From: Corynebacterium pseudokroppenstedtii
Lineage (GTDB): Bacteria > Actinomycetota > Actinomycetes > Mycobacteriales > Mycobacteriaceae
Length of the DNA stretch: 64,000 bases
Reading direction: 5' to 3'
NCBI RefSeq assembly: GCF_019754945.1
Contig: NZ_JAEUWU010000002.1
Location: forward strand, 1 to 64,000
A program made the position numbers and the translations under genes. Below the pieces are notes generated by a model. The model worked only from the letters and a program-made list of their open reading frames with translations. It was not told the origin of the DNA and ran no database searches. Numbering within the stretch: position 1 is the stretch's first letter; every line of letters starts with the position of its first letter. Positions 46,317 to 56,336 of the stretch are shown piece after piece.

Positions 46317-47645
46317 TTACTTCAAGAACCCTTCGTAGTTGCTCTGCATCAATTGTGATTCGATCTGCTGAACTGTTGTCAGGCCGACGCTCACCAAAAT
46401 CAGGATCGCAGTACCGCCGAATGGGAGCGAACCATGGGTTCCTCCAGAAGAGGAAATACCCATATCGATCAAAATATTCGGCAAAACAGCGATGACACCG
46501 AGGTAGAGTGAACCGACGAACAGCAGACGATTCATTACGTACCCAAGATACTCCGCTGTCGGCCGCCCGGGGCGAACGCCAGGAATGAAGCCACCGTATT
46601 TCTTCATGTTGTCCGCTTGCTCATACGGGTCATACTGGATGGACACGTAGAAGAAGCTGAAGAAAATGATGAGAGCGAAGTACAGAACGATGTACTGCCA
46701 GCTGGCTGGGTTCTGCAGATACTGAATGACATCTCGCTGCCACCAGTTGTTTTTGACGTTCGTCTGCGACGAGTTCACGATCTGCGTTATTAGAACCGGA
46801 ACATAAATCAGTGACGACGCGAAGATGACCGGGATAACACCTGCCTGGTTCACCTTCAGCGGCAGGTAGGTGGATGTCTCACCATACTGCCGACGCCCCA
46901 CCATGCGCTTGGCGTACTGCACGGGGATGCGTCGCTGCCCCTGCTCGATGAAGATCACGCCGATGACCAGGATGAGGACACCCACGACGACGAGGGCGAA
47001 AGCCAGTCCGCCGGAGCCACGGAGGATGGCGGCACCGTCGGCAGGGAGCCTGGTGGCGATACCGGCGAAAATGAGCAGTGACATGCCGTTGCCGATCCCT
47101 TTATCCGTGATGAGTTCACCAAGCCACATGACCAGGACCGCACCGGCCGTCATGACGAGAACCATCATGGTGACGCCGAAGGTTCCGACGTTGGAGTCCA
47201 GGACCTGGACGCCTTCGCCCAGCAGTTGCTGGCGGTCGGCCAGGGCAACGATGCCGGCGGACTGGAGGAGGGCCAACCCTACTGTCAGATAGCGGGTGTA
47301 TTCGGTCATTTTGGCCTGACCGGACTGGCCTTCCTTCTTCAACTGCTCGAACTTGGGGATCACCACGGTGAGCAGCTGAACGATAATCGAAGCCGTAATG
47401 TACGGCATGATGCCGATGGCGAAGATAGATAGTTGAAGGAGCGCCCCGCCCGAGAACAGGTTGATCATCGAGTACACGGAGCTTTGATCTTGGTTCAGAT
47501 CATGTAAGCGATCACTAATACTCGAATAATCGACTCCTGGTGTGGGAATTTGGGAACCGATCCTATACAAGATGATCATTGTTACGGTGAACAAGATCTT
47601 CTTGCGAAGGTCAGGGTCCCGGAATACCGAGAGGAAAGCGGACAC
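46317..47645 (-). CDS. secY: Protein translocase subunit SecY
   Basis: SecY is the channel of the Sec pathway (442 residues, 10 helices). GTG at 47645, seven bases after AGGAGG, is the start ([20 protein letters not shown]); the longer frame from 47714 is rejected. Conserved motifs include [20 protein letters not shown] and the cytoplasmic loop with [20 protein letters not shown]. The gene precedes adk, and a terminator separates it from rplO. Confidence 0.97.
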   Translation of the reverse strand: MSAFLSVFRDPDLRKKILFTVTMIILYRIGSQIPTPGVDYSSISDRLHDLNQDQSSVYSMINLFSGGALLQLSIFAIGIMPYITASIIVQLLTVVIPKFEQLKKEGQSGQAKMTEYTRYLTVGLALLQSAGIVALADRQQLLGEGVQVLDSNVGTFGVTMMVLVMTAGAVLVMWLGELITDKGIGNGMSLLIFAGIATRLPADGAAILRGSGGLAFALVVVGVLILVIGVIFIEQGQRRIPVQYAKRMVGRRQYGETSTYLPLKVNQAGVIPVIFASSLIYVPVLITQIVNSSQTNVKNNWWQRDVIQYLQNPASWQYIVLYFALIIFFSFFYVSIQYDPYEQADNMKKYGGFIPGVRPGRPTAEYLGYVMNRLLFVGSLYLGVIAVLPNILIDMGISSSGGTHGSLPFGGTAILILVSVGLTTVQQIESQLMQSNYEGFLK

Positions 47646-47760
47646 ATATCCTCCTGAGACAGTAAGGCATAAATTTTTAGGCGCAGGCCAACGACTAACA
47701 CACTCTAGCAGCACCGGCGGGTGAAGGCCTATCCGTTCGGACTAGGAAAAGGCCTGTTCG

Positions 47761-47814
47761 AGAGAAAAGGGGCGACCCTTTCACCTACTCAGGTGAAGGC
47801 CGCCCTCTTTTCCT
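47761..47814. terminator. Terminator between rplO and secY
   Basis: AAAAGGGGCG...TTCACCT pairs with AGGTGAA...CGCCCTCTTTT around a four-base loop. The stem is symmetrical with A/T tracts at both ends, so it can act in both directions. It ends the spc ribosomal transcript and makes secY-adk-map need their own promoter. Confidence 0.75.
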
Positions 47815-47932
47815 ATCAGTTCAGGCTTGTCCGGCCGCGTTGACTGTGATTTCCGTTACGACGCCACATGTGGGGTCACTCTCACAGTCATGAACAGTCA
47901 CGAGCCGGAGCCCAGCAATGATGATCGCTTAA

Positions 47933-48382
47933 TTACTTGGTTTCGGTGACGGATCCACCGGCAGCCTCGATCTTCTGCTTAGCAGAGGCCGAGAACTTCG
48001 TTGCGGTCACGTTGACCGACGCAGTGATCTCGCCGTCGCCAAGAACCTTGACCGGCTGCTTTGCGCGGACCAGGCCGGCAGAGGCGAGGTCGGCGATGGT
48101 GACGTCGCCACCGTTTTCGAAGTGCTTCTGGAGGTCCGCAACGTTGACCACCTGGTAGGTGACCTTGTTGGGGTTCTTGAAGCCCTTCAACTTAGGCAGG
48201 CGCATGTGGATCGGCATCTGGCCACCTTCGAACGCAGCAGGGACCTGCTTGCGAGCCTTGGTGCCCTTCGTACCGCGACCAGCGGTCTTACCTTTCGATG
48301 CCTCACCGCGGCCGACGCGGGTCTTAGGCTTGTTCGCGCCCTTCGCTGGGCGCAGGTCATGAAGCTTGATGGGTTCGCTCAT
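47933..48382 (-). CDS. rplO: 50S ribosomal protein L15
   Basis: L15 (149 residues) assembles late in the 50S subunit. [20 protein letters not shown] and [19 protein letters not shown] are typical. It follows rpmD in the conserved spc order. Confidence 0.97.
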   Translation of the reverse strand: MSEPIKLHDLRPAKGANKPKTRVGRGEASKGKTAGRGTKGTKARKQVPAAFEGGQMPIHMRLPKLKGFKNPNKVTYQVVNVADLQKHFENGGDVTIADLASAGLVRAKQPVKVLGDGEITASVNVTATKFSASAKQKIEAAGGSVTETK

Positions 48383-48388
48383 ATTTTC

Positions 48389-48574
48389 CTACTCCCCCGC
48401 CACTTCTTCGACCGTGACCAAGTGGCGAACCACGTTGATCATCCCGCGCACCTGAGGGGTGTCGGGCTGGACGACTGAGTGACGAATGCGCTTGAGGCCG
48501 AGGGACCGAAGATTGTCCTTCTGCTTCTTTCTGGTACCGACAGTGCCTTTAACCTGTGTGATTTTCAGTGCCAT
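48389..48574 (-). CDS. rpmD: 50S ribosomal protein L30
   Basis: L30 (61 residues): [20 protein letters not shown], then [22 protein letters not shown], the family signature. It lies between rpsE and rplO with short spacing. Confidence 0.95.
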
Positions 48575-48577
48575 GGG

Positions 48578-49216
48578 TTACGCCCCCTGCCCTGCGCGAG
48601 CGCGCAGCATACGAGTCGGGGTGACCTCTTCGACAGACTTGCCACGACGGGCGGCGACCTCTTCGGGGCGCACGAGCTGCTTGAGGGCATCCACGGTTGC
48701 ATGGACAACGTTGATGGCGTTGTCGGAGCCGAGGGACTTCGACAGGACGTCCTGGATTCCCGCGCATTCGAGAACCGGACGGGTGGCGCCACCAGCGATC
48801 ACACCGGTACCGGGGGCGGCCGGACGGAGCATCACGATGCCCGCGGCAGCCTCGCCCTGGACCGGGTGGGTGATGGTTCCGGCAATCATGGGCACGCGGA
48901 AGAAGTTCTTGCGAGCCTCTTCGGCACCCTTCTGGATTGCGGCGGGAACTTCTTTGGCTTTGCCGTAGCCGACGCCAACCATGCCCTGTCCGTCACCGAC
49001 GATGACGAGGGCGGTGAAGCTGAAGCGACGACCACCTTTCACAACCTTGGAGACGCGGTTGATGGTGACGACGCGCTCGATGTACTGGTTGCGGTCGTCG
49101 TCGCGGCCGCGTCCGCGGCGGTTGTTGCGATCATTGCGGCCGCGGTCGTTGCGGCCCTTGTTGTTGTCGTTCTTGTCGGCGGAGCGTCCGCCGTCACGCC
49201 GTTCACGTCCCGGCAT
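48578..49216 (-). CDS. rpsE: 30S ribosomal protein S5
   Basis: S5 (212 residues) controls decoding fidelity. The double-stranded RNA-binding core begins [20 protein letters not shown] and has [15 protein letters not shown]. The N-terminus is extended by about 40 Asn/Arg/Gly/Asp residues ([20 protein letters not shown]), common in actinobacteria and likely unstructured. Confidence 0.97.
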   Translation of the reverse strand: MPGRERRDGGRSADKNDNNKGRNDRGRNDRNNRRGRGRDDDRNQYIERVVTINRVSKVVKGGRRFSFTALVIVGDGQGMVGVGYGKAKEVPAAIQKGAEEARKNFFRVPMIAGTITHPVQGEAAAGIVMLRPAAPGTGVIAGGATRPVLECAGIQDVLSKSLGSDNAINVVHATVDALKQLVRPEEVAARRGKSVEEVTPTRMLRARAGQGA

Positions 49217-49259
49217 TACGCGATCCTTCCGTTGTTGAGTGCGGTGCTATGCGTGGCCA

Positions 49260-49655
49260 TTAGAATTTCAGACCACCTTCACGTGCGGCGTCGGCCAGTG
49301 CGGCGACGCGACCGTGGTACTTGTAGCCACCGCGGTCAAACTTGACAGTCTCAATGCCCTTCGCCTTGGCGCGCTCAGCGATCAACTCGCCGACCTTGGC
49401 GCCGCGGGCTTTCTTGTCGCCCTCCATAGCGCGGACTTCAGGCTCGATGGATGACGCAGCAGCCAGGGTGTGGCCGATGGTGTCGTCGATAACCTGGACG
49501 TGCATGTGCCGAGAGGTCCGGTGCACGACGAGGCGCGGGATCTCAGCGGTGCCACGAAGGTTCTTGCGAATACGGAAGTGGCGAGCCTTACGAGCCACGC
49601 GACGGCGAGTGGCAATGTCTTTACCGATAGGGAGACGCTTGTTGTCGTTGCTCAT
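49260..49655 (-). CDS. rplR: 50S ribosomal protein L18
   Basis: L18 (131 residues) binds 5S r[41 protein letters not shown] and the C-terminal [20 protein letters not shown] are family features. Its start overlaps the rplF stop by one base. Confidence 0.97.
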   Translation of the reverse strand: MSNDNKRLPIGKDIATRRRVARKARHFRIRKNLRGTAEIPRLVVHRTSRHMHVQVIDDTIGHTLAAASSIEPEVRAMEGDKKARGAKVGELIAERAKAKGIETVKFDRGGYKYHGRVAALADAAREGGLKF

Positions 49656-50191
49656 TACTTACCCGTCTTTCCGACCTTGCGGCGGATCTGCTCACCTTCG
49701 TAGCGGATACCCTTGCCCTTGTAGGGGTCGTCCTTGCGCAGACGACGGATATTCGCGGCGAGCTGTCCCACCTGCTGTTTGTCGATACCACTGATAGAGA
49801 ACTTGGTCTGTCCGTCCACGGCGAAGGTGATGCCTTCCGGTGCCTTGATCAGGATCGGGTGGCTGTAGCCGAGGGAGAATTCCAAGTCGCTGCCTTTAGC
49901 CAGCACACGGTAGCCAACACCGAAGATTTCCATCTTGATGGTGTAGCCCTCGGTCACGCCGACGACCATGTTGTTGATCAGTGAGCGTGACAGGCCGTGC
50001 AAAGAGCGGCTCTTGCGGTGATCGTCCGGACGGGAGACGACGATTTCGTCGCCTTCCTGAGCGATGGTGATGGGCTCCGGAACGTCGATGGCCAGGGTTC
50101 CCTTAGGGCCCTTGACCTCAACGTTTTGCCCGTTGATGGTGACGGTGACGTTGGATGGGACCGCCACTGGTGAGTTACCAATACGCGACAT
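49655..50191 (-). CDS. rplF: 50S ribosomal protein L6
   Basis: L6 (178 residues) has two similar domains. [20 protein letters not shown] and the C-terminal [15 protein letters not shown] are diagnostic. It is between rpsH and rplR in the spc order. Confidence 0.97.
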   Translation of the reverse strand: MSRIGNSPVAVPSNVTVTINGQNVEVKGPKGTLAIDVPEPITIAQEGDEIVVSRPDDHRKSRSLHGLSRSLINNMVVGVTEGYTIKMEIFGVGYRVLAKGSDLEFSLGYSHPILIKAPEGITFAVDGQTKFSISGIDKQQVGQLAANIRRLRKDDPYKGKGIRYEGEQIRRKVGKTGK

Positions 50192-50208
50192 GTGTGTTCA
50201 CTCCTCCC

Positions 50209-50607
50209 CTACCAGACGTAGGCGAGAACTTCTCCGCCTACGCCCTTCTCAGAAGCCTGACGGTCAGTGAGCAGACCCTGGGACGTGGAAATGATAGCCA
50301 CGCCCAGGCCACCCAGGACCTGAGGCAGGTTGGTGGACTTTGCATAGACGCGCAGACCAGGGCTGGACACGCGGCGCACACCGGACAGCGAACGCTGGCG
50401 GGTGGAGCCGTACTTCAGCTCGATGGTCAGGGTCTTACCGACTTTGGCGTCCTCAACGGTGAAGTCAGCAATGTAGCCTTCTTGCTTCAAGATCTCTGCG
50501 ATGTGGACCTTGAGGTTCGACGAAGGCATCGAGACAGTGTCGTGGTACGCATTACTTGCGTTGCGCACGCGCGACAGCATGTCGGCGATAGGATCTGTCA
50601 TGGTCAT
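50209..50607 (-). CDS. rpsH: 30S ribosomal protein S8
   Basis: S8 (132 residues) is a central 16S rRNA binder and, in E. coli, the repressor of the spc operon. [20 protein letters not shown] and the ending [20 protein letters not shown] are typical. In this window rplN, rplX and rplE are not upstream; the transcript starts before rpsH, so the spc operon is split as in other corynebacteria. Confidence 0.97.
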   Translation of the reverse strand: MTMTDPIADMLSRVRNASNAYHDTVSMPSSNLKVHIAEILKQEGYIADFTVEDAKVGKTLTIELKYGSTRQRSLSGVRRVSSPGLRVYAKSTNLPQVLGGLGVAIISTSQGLLTDRQASEKGVGGEVLAYVW

Positions 50608-50923
50608 GGATGTGACCTAGTGCCTTTCTCGCTGCGGTTCCCTTCCACCACGCGTTATCCCCGTTTCGGGCAAGCGACTGATGGGTTACCGCAGAAAATC
50701 CCCCGGCAATGTCACTGTCTCCGCCTGCGAGCTAGCCACTTCGCGCTGTCGTGCGCGTAAATAGCCCTTCTAGCTGGGTTTTGACAGGATTATTGCCGAG
50801 GGTTCAGGTGAACCACTCAGGGGCGCCGAACCAGCTCAGTAACTGATCGGCTCGCTGCTTGTCTTCGAGGGACGCTGTGAGGCGGGTGGGCCTACAACAA
50901 AGTAGATGTACAAAGACTCAAGC

Positions 50924-50951
50924 ATTCTAACAACCAGGGTATTTCTTTCAA
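50924..50951 (-). promoter_or_regulatory. Promoter of the rpsH operon
   Basis: On the minus strand TTGAAA and TAGAAT are spaced 16 bases, a strong sigma-70-type promoter. Initiation near 50917 gives a leader of about 310 bases ahead of rpsH, long enough for regulatory RNA. The rest of 50608-51096 shows no gene. Confidence 0.65.
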
Positions 50952-51096
50952 AATCGCTTGCCGACGGCGGTCAACGCGGTGCTTTCGGCTGCGCGTCGCG
51001 CTGTTTTATGCACCCCAGAAGGGGCTGCCCCTCCAGCACGCTCAGAGTTACGATGAGGTCACCAGATCATCATCGGATAGAAGGAAGAGCCAGGTC

Positions 51097-51525
51097 ATGC
51101 CCTTCACACCACATGCTCCATTTGTTCTCAATATTAACGACGAGGCCCCGGCCGCGAAGGAGGGCGATTTCCCCGCCGCGCAACGCTTAGCTACTGCCGA
51201 CGGGGCGACGATCGTGGCGTTCCGCTTTGCACCAGGTCAGCGCCTGGATTCGCATCATGCACCGCACCCGATTTCCGTCCAGGTGATCGAAGGGGAGGTC
51301 GAGTTCGCCGTCGCCAGGAAGGCCTCTGATCCGTCGGAAGTCGATGAAAGTGAGTTCACGGCGACCACGTTGACGCCGGGGATGGTGCAATATGTTCCGG
51401 CATTCGTGGTTCACCATGTGACGTCGAAGGATGGGGCGATCATGCAGCTCACGCTGCACACCGGCGACCATGAGGGGTATCAGGGGCACTCCGGGAAGCC
51501 CGAGAAGCTCCCGTTCGAAAAGTAG
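51097..51525 (+). CDS. Cupin-domain protein
   Basis: The 142-residue protein has a single cupin barrel: RFAPGQRLDSHHAPHPISVQVIEGEVEF and VPAFVVHHVTSKDGAIM carry the two cupin motifs with histidines for a metal. The start follows AGGAAGAGCC. Small cupins of this kind are sometimes oxygenases or sensors; the specific role is unknown. Confidence 0.8.
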   Translation: MPFTPHAPFVLNINDEAPAAKEGDFPAAQRLATADGATIVAFRFAPGQRLDSHHAPHPISVQVIEGEVEFAVARKASDPSEVDESEFTATTLTPGMVQYVPAFVVHHVTSKDGAIMQLTLHTGDHEGYQGHSGKPEKLPFEK

Positions 51526-51558
51526 CGCTGGGCTACGCCGGGGTGCACCACTCCCCTG

Positions 51559-52512
51559 CTAGATAGCCTTGTCGAACTGCTCAATAGCCCACGGAATGGT
51601 CAGCGGGTTGGGAAGGCTCATGGCTGTTGCGGTGTCCTGAGAAATCTCCCGCATGTTCCCTTCTTTCACAGCTTTAATGTTCTGGAACAGCGGGTTTTTC
51701 TTGGCTTCCTCATTACTTCCGGCGTAATCAAGCAGGAAGAGGTAGTCGAGTTCGTCGAGCTGTGAGAGGTTCTCGGACGAGAGATATTTATAGAACTGTC
51801 CGTTATCTCCCTTATTAAGGTCGTCCGGAATGACGAATCCCAGGTCCTTAATAAACTGCCCGCGGCCATCGCCACTGGTATAGACCGCGAATTGGCCTTG
51901 CATGGCAATAACTGTGGCGGCTTTCTTACCTTTTAGATCCGGGTGAGATGATGAAAACTCATCAAATTTCTTCTTAGTGTCGCTGACGAGTTTATCGCCG
52001 TCAGATTCCTTGCCTACCGCCTTGGCAATTTCTTTGACCTGAGCGTCCCACGGCACTTGGTAGTCGGGGTACTTATCCGAGTGAACAGTGGTCGGCGCAA
52101 TATCGTTGAGCCGCTTCTTTTCATCATCTTTTAGGCCGGAGTTCACGGCAATGATCTTCGACGGCTTTGCGGCGGCAATTTTCTCCAGAACGTCGTTGCC
52201 GATTTCCTGGGACGTCGCCTCCATGACGGTGATGTCTTTGCCCTGGACTTTGTCGCTCGCCCAGGGGCCGACGCCGTTGTCTTTCTTCTCATCCATTCCC
52301 ATCGGGGTCAAGATGAAGGTCGGCGTGATGTTCATCGCCAGGAGCGTGCAGTAGTCTCCCCATCCGATAGCGGCGATGCGGTCGTTCTTGTTTGAATTAT
52401 CGCTGCTCTTATCATCATCGTCGTTGCTACAGGCGCTGACGACGCCGGCCGTGGTGGCCAATGCAGCAATGGCGAGGGACGATTTCAAAAAACTACGACG
52501 GCTGGTTGGCAC
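51559..52512 (-). CDS. Iron-siderophore ABC transporter binding lipoprotein
   Basis: The GTG at 52512 follows AAAGGGG and gives 317 residues. SRRSFLKSSLAIAALATTAG is a twin-arginine signal followed by lipobox VSAC, so it is a Tat-exported lipoprotein. The substrate domain (IAAIGWGDYCTLLAMNITPT, then a long central helix, KAATVIAMQGQFAVYTSGDG) fits FecB/FhuD-type class III binding proteins. No permease or ATPase is next to it. A candidate DtxR box is about 110 bases upstream of the start. Confidence 0.88.
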   Translation of the reverse strand: MPTSRRSFLKSSLAIAALATTAGVVSACSNDDDDKSSDNSNKNDRIAAIGWGDYCTLLAMNITPTFILTPMGMDEKKDNGVGPWASDKVQGKDITVMEATSQEIGNDVLEKIAAAKPSKIIAVNSGLKDDEKKRLNDIAPTTVHSDKYPDYQVPWDAQVKEIAKAVGKESDGDKLVSDTKKKFDEFSSSHPDLKGKKAATVIAMQGQFAVYTSGDGRGQFIKDLGFVIPDDLNKGDNGQFYKYLSSENLSQLDELDYLFLLDYAGSNEEAKKNPLFQNIKAVKEGNMREISQDTATAMSLPNPLTIPWAIEQFDKAI

Positions 52513-52619
52513 GGATACCCCTTTCGCTGCGGGATGAGGCGGTCGAAATCCCACGTGGGCCTCATCGGCGCATTGTGTTGACCGCATACGTAGGTCTCGG
52601 TCAAAGAACACGTATCACT

Positions 52620-52638
52620 TTAGCTAAGCCTTACAGTG
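52620..52638. promoter_or_regulatory. Candidate DtxR box
   Basis: TTAGCTAAGCCTTACAGTG matches the corynebacterial DtxR consensus TTAGSTTAGSCTWACCTWA in 15 of 19 positions. It lies upstream of the siderophore-binding lipoprotein gene, so iron-dependent repression is plausible. Confidence 0.5.
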
Positions 52639-52689
52639 GGAGTCCAGGGATATCCGTCTGCAGTTACACACACTGATAATTTTCAGAAC

Positions 52690-54543
52690 CTAGGCATCAG
52701 TATGTACGCCGGGCTTACCTTTATATGCCGTACATTTTCGCGCAGACCTAAACGGCGTGTTCGGAGAAAGAACATTATCGACGTGCAACCACTCGCACGA
52801 CACAGCGTCGGGAGACACGCTCACTGCCATATATCCGTGGTGAATAAAATCTATCCACTTAAACCACGCATTAGCCTTCTGTAGAACGTCGGCAGCTGTA
52901 GTAGAAACTTGCCGTGCTGCCTGGTCTAGTGCACGCGATTTCGCGACAGTATCGAAAAGCCCGTTAGCCGTAATAGACGGTGTCACAAACTCCGTCGCGA
53001 CGACATCTGTGGATGCTCCGATGCGATACTTTTGAATGTCTCGCGGAATGTCATTGGCCCACGACGAGTGAATATCCCCGGTCAAGAACACCACGTTTTT
53101 CTTAGTGTTGGCGATTAGGTCAATAATCTTTTGCCGTTCAGCCATATAACCATCCCACTGGTCAGTATTCAGAGGGATCCCCTGGTCGGGCAGGCCGATT
53201 TGTGTAACCAACCAGTCGTGAGTGCGCTGGTCAAGGCCGTCGGGAAGGGTCATGGGTGCAAACATCACTTCGTTGGCAACCATCTGCCATGTGGTCGGTG
53301 AGCTGGAGAGCACATTCCCGAACCATTCGAACTGGGTTTGCCCCATCATGGAGCGGTCGTCCTTGCCGGCGGCCCGAACGAAATCCGGATCCGTCTTGAG
53401 GAACATCTTTTTATTAGTATAAACCAGTTCATAATCGCGGTACGTGCGCAAATCCGGAATGATGAATTCCATCAGATTGCCGTATTGCAGCTTGCGGTAG
53501 AGGTGCGAGCCTTGGTTCCGCGCACTCACCCGCACCGGCAACCACTCAAAATACGCCTCCATCGCCGCAGCTTTGATGGCCTGATAGTTGTCATCCGGTT
53601 CGGCTGAACTCCCGGCCGCCCCGTCCCGCCAGTTGTTGTCGGCAAATTCGTGATCATCCCAAATACAAATGAACGGCTTGGCTGCGTGACAATCGGCCAG
53701 GTCAGGGTCTTCGTGGTAGCACCCCTGGCGGATGCGGTAGTCCTGCAAAGTTGTGGTGCGCTCCGCCGGCTGCACCACGCGGACTTGCGAATCATAAGCG
53801 CCGTTGTACCCGCCCGTCTCATATTCGTAGGTGTAATCGCCCAGGTGGAGGACGAATTCGAGGTCGTCCCGCCCGGCAATGTCCCGGTAAGAACGGAAGT
53901 ATCCGGCCTCGTAATTACTGCATGAGACCACACCGAAATTGACCGTGCGCTCGCCACCACTACCCAACGCGGTCCGGGTTCGGCCAACGCGCGAATAGTG
54001 CGGTTTCCCGTCGCGTTCGACAGCGAACCGATAGAAGTATTGAGTGTCGGGCTGCAGATCTTTCACATCAACTTTGATCGTGTGATCTTTGCTTGCCGAC
54101 GAAGTTTCGTAACCACTCCGAACGATTTTCGTGAAATCCGGCGACGTGGATACCTCCCAGTTGACCCGCGTGTCTGCGCCCTTTTCCGACCCCGGTGTGG
54201 CCTCGGGCGAAGGAGTCACCCGCGTCCAGATGATGACGCTGTCAGGTTGGGGATCGCCCGACGCGACGGAGTGGCGGAAGAGGTCAGTATCGACGGCATC
54301 GTTCTGCGGGGCAGTGTTTGGCCCCTGCGCGTCACCTGCGTAGGCCCGAGGATACCGCCCAATGAGCGCGCTACCAGCAGCGATGGTTCCGCCCGCCGCT
54401 AATGATGAGCGCAAGAAACTGCGACGCGTGTACGAAGGACGTCCGGTCGGCTGTTCGCCTGAGTGGGAAGCGCCTCCCGGCGTCGTCGATTCGGACGACG
54501 TTGCCGATGGCCGCCGGTTGTTGTTGCGTTCCTTGTTCGTCAT
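52690..54543 (-). CDS. phoD: PhoD-family alkaline phosphatase/phosphodiesterase
   Basis: The ATG at 54543 follows GGAGGAGAGGATC and gives 617 residues; a frame from 54603 is less likely. TRRSFLRSSLAAGGTIAAGS is a Tat signal, consistent with folding with metal in the cytoplasm. The PhoD domain shows VVSCSNYEAGYFRSYRDIAG, FVLHLGDYTYEY, CIWDDHEFADNNWRDG and FLTGDIHSSW. Members hydrolyse phosphate mono- and diesters and can degrade teichoic acids. It is in the same direction as the PAP2 gene upstream. Confidence 0.92.
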   Translation of the reverse strand: MTNKERNNNRRPSATSSESTTPGGASHSGEQPTGRPSYTRRSFLRSSLAAGGTIAAGSALIGRYPRAYAGDAQGPNTAPQNDAVDTDLFRHSVASGDPQPDSVIIWTRVTPSPEATPGSEKGADTRVNWEVSTSPDFTKIVRSGYETSSASKDHTIKVDVKDLQPDTQYFYRFAVERDGKPHYSRVGRTRTALGSGGERTVNFGVVSCSNYEAGYFRSYRDIAGRDDLEFVLHLGDYTYEYETGGYNGAYDSQVRVVQPAERTTTLQDYRIRQGCYHEDPDLADCHAAKPFICIWDDHEFADNNWRDGAAGSSAEPDDNYQAIKAAAMEAYFEWLPVRVSARNQGSHLYRKLQYGNLMEFIIPDLRTYRDYELVYTNKKMFLKTDPDFVRAAGKDDRSMMGQTQFEWFGNVLSSSPTTWQMVANEVMFAPMTLPDGLDQRTHDWLVTQIGLPDQGIPLNTDQWDGYMAERQKIIDLIANTKKNVVFLTGDIHSSWANDIPRDIQKYRIGASTDVVATEFVTPSITANGLFDTVAKSRALDQAARQVSTTAADVLQKANAWFKWIDFIHHGYMAVSVSPDAVSCEWLHVDNVLSPNTPFRSARKCTAYKGKPGVHTDA

Positions 54544-54683
54544 AACGATCCTCTCCTCCACCGTGCTTTTGTTTTCGTGCCGTTTTTGCCTTCGCTCGGC
54601 CATGTCATGAGGTGGTCATCCTCGTCGGCCGCTATCACGCGCCCGGCGCGACCATTCCGGTGCGCGCCCGGCGTCACCCGCAC

Positions 54684-56036
54684 CTAATTCACATGCACGC
54701 TGCCGTCGTCGTTGACGGTCACGTCGGCGTTCATGGCGGCTGCAAGGTTGATGCGCTCCCAGGATCCGCGTGGTGATTGGTCATCCAGCGGCATCCCCGC
54801 GGGACCTGCGGTTTGTTCGATCACTTGGGCGCGCTGCTCATACGTGAGGTTGGGGAAGGCGTTGATCAGGAGGTCGGGAGCAGCCTGAGGCACTATCATC
54901 GCGGCATTGGGGTCACTGACCGGCGCGAAGTCGTAGTTCATTCGGTAGGCGTAATTGCCGAGCGCGTTGTCGTCGTATTTGCTATCCGCGGCCACACAGT
55001 TGGCCAGAGTGTCGCCGCACCTCCACTCCAGCTCAGCGCGGATTTCCTGCGCTGCCGCCATGAGGTTGTTCCTCATGCGCGGGTCGTTCCACCGGTCCGC
55101 CGCCGCGGCCAGCCCGGTCATCCGGCCACCCATCACGTCGAGCGGATAGTGAACACCGAGGACCACGCGGTTGTATCCGGCCTCGGATCCGCGGGCGAGC
55201 AGCTGGTCCGAGAGCTCGGGCAGCATTGCCGCGAGCAGCGTCGTCGTCCATGTTGCTTGGTTCGTGTGACCGGACGGGAATGCTTTGGAATGCCCGTACA
55301 GATCCTCGCCGGGAACCTCGTACTTGTTGATCTGGTTGGGGTGGTCGTCGTAGGGGCGGGTCTCATTGAAACCGATCTTTTCGACGATGGTGCTGCTCGC
55401 GAGGCCACCCGCCCGCGCGGTGATCCCACCGAAGAGCATCACCGTCTTGGGGAGGCGATTCTCGTTGAGGGCCTGCCGGAATTCGTCGCCCAGCCGGCCA
55501 CCGAATGCGTCAGAGAAAAGCTGAAGGACGCCCTCTTTGTCGGCGCGCGCGTCGCTTTGTGCTCGCGAGATCGCGGTCGGGTTCGTCGCGGCGTCGTGAT
55601 TAATGCGGGTGAGCGTCGCCAAGTTCGTGTCTTGGACCTCGGGATGGTGGGCTTTGAGGTCCGGATACGAGCCGACGACATCCGCGTAGATGCCGAAGGG
55701 GTGTGAGCTGAGGTCAGAGAGGTACCAGTTGTATTCCTCGGGCGGGAACGCCTGGGGTATGGGGGCTCCGTCGTGCTGAACAGGCGGGTGCAGGTACGGA
55801 ATGTTGGCGGTAATGTCCGTGGCGGCTGCGGCCCGCGGGGTCGTGGCCGACGGCGCAATTCCGCCGGTGGCGACGGTCGCCCCGAGGACAAGCGAGGCGA
55901 CGGCGACACGTGAGAATCGTCGCGAGGTTATTGCGCGTCCGCGTGATGGTTTCTGCAGCAGTGGTTTCTGCCGTGACGGTTTCTGCAGCGAGGGACGCGA
56001 TTTCGGGCGGGCGGGGAACAGTTCAGGCTGGGACAT
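54684..56036 (-). CDS. Secreted PAP2-family phosphatase
   Basis: The ATG at 56036 follows GAAAGGTA and gives 450 residues (MSQPELFPARPKSRPSLQKP); an upstream frame from 56081 is weaker. A signal peptide (VAVASLVLGATVATGGIAPS) follows a lysine/proline-rich stretch made of short repeats (LQKPSRQKPLLQKPSRGR). The three PAP2 motifs are KIGFNETRPYDD, FPSGHTN and SEAGYNRVVLGVHYPLDVMGG. A large C-terminal domain (about 170 residues) is extra. It may act on lipid phosphates or as an acid phosphatase. It lies with PhoD, suggesting phosphate acquisition. Confidence 0.87.
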   Translation of the reverse strand: MSQPELFPARPKSRPSLQKPSRQKPLLQKPSRGRAITSRRFSRVAVASLVLGATVATGGIAPSATTPRAAAATDITANIPYLHPPVQHDGAPIPQAFPPEEYNWYLSDLSSHPFGIYADVVGSYPDLKAHHPEVQDTNLATLTRINHDAATNPTAISRAQSDARADKEGVLQLFSDAFGGRLGDEFRQALNENRLPKTVMLFGGITARAGGLASSTIVEKIGFNETRPYDDHPNQINKYEVPGEDLYGHSKAFPSGHTNQATWTTTLLAAMLPELSDQLLARGSEAGYNRVVLGVHYPLDVMGGRMTGLAAAADRWNDPRMRNNLMAAAQEIRAELEWRCGDTLANCVAADSKYDDNALGNYAYRMNYDFAPVSDPNAAMIVPQAAPDLLINAFPNLTYEQRAQVIEQTAGPAGMPLDDQSPRGSWERINLAAAMNADVTVNDDGSVHVN

Positions 56037-56336
56037 CCAGGCGTACCTTTCAAAACGTGTGGTAAGCGCTCGGTGGGCCAATGACGCAGGTCGGAGTCAC
56101 TGGTAACTGCATCTATGGTGCGGGACCATAGCGACATAGTGTCGACGCTAAGGTGTCGCACACACCAACACTGCGTGAACTTTGGGTAAATCGACCCGCC
56201 GCCGAAACCCATTCATGGCCCATCCGCGCCCATTCGTGGACACATCACAAGTGCGCAACCAGCACGTAATACGATGGAGTGCATTGTTGTCGCACAGTCG
56301 TTGTCGCACAGAAAGGTCACCCTGTAGGTACATCGA

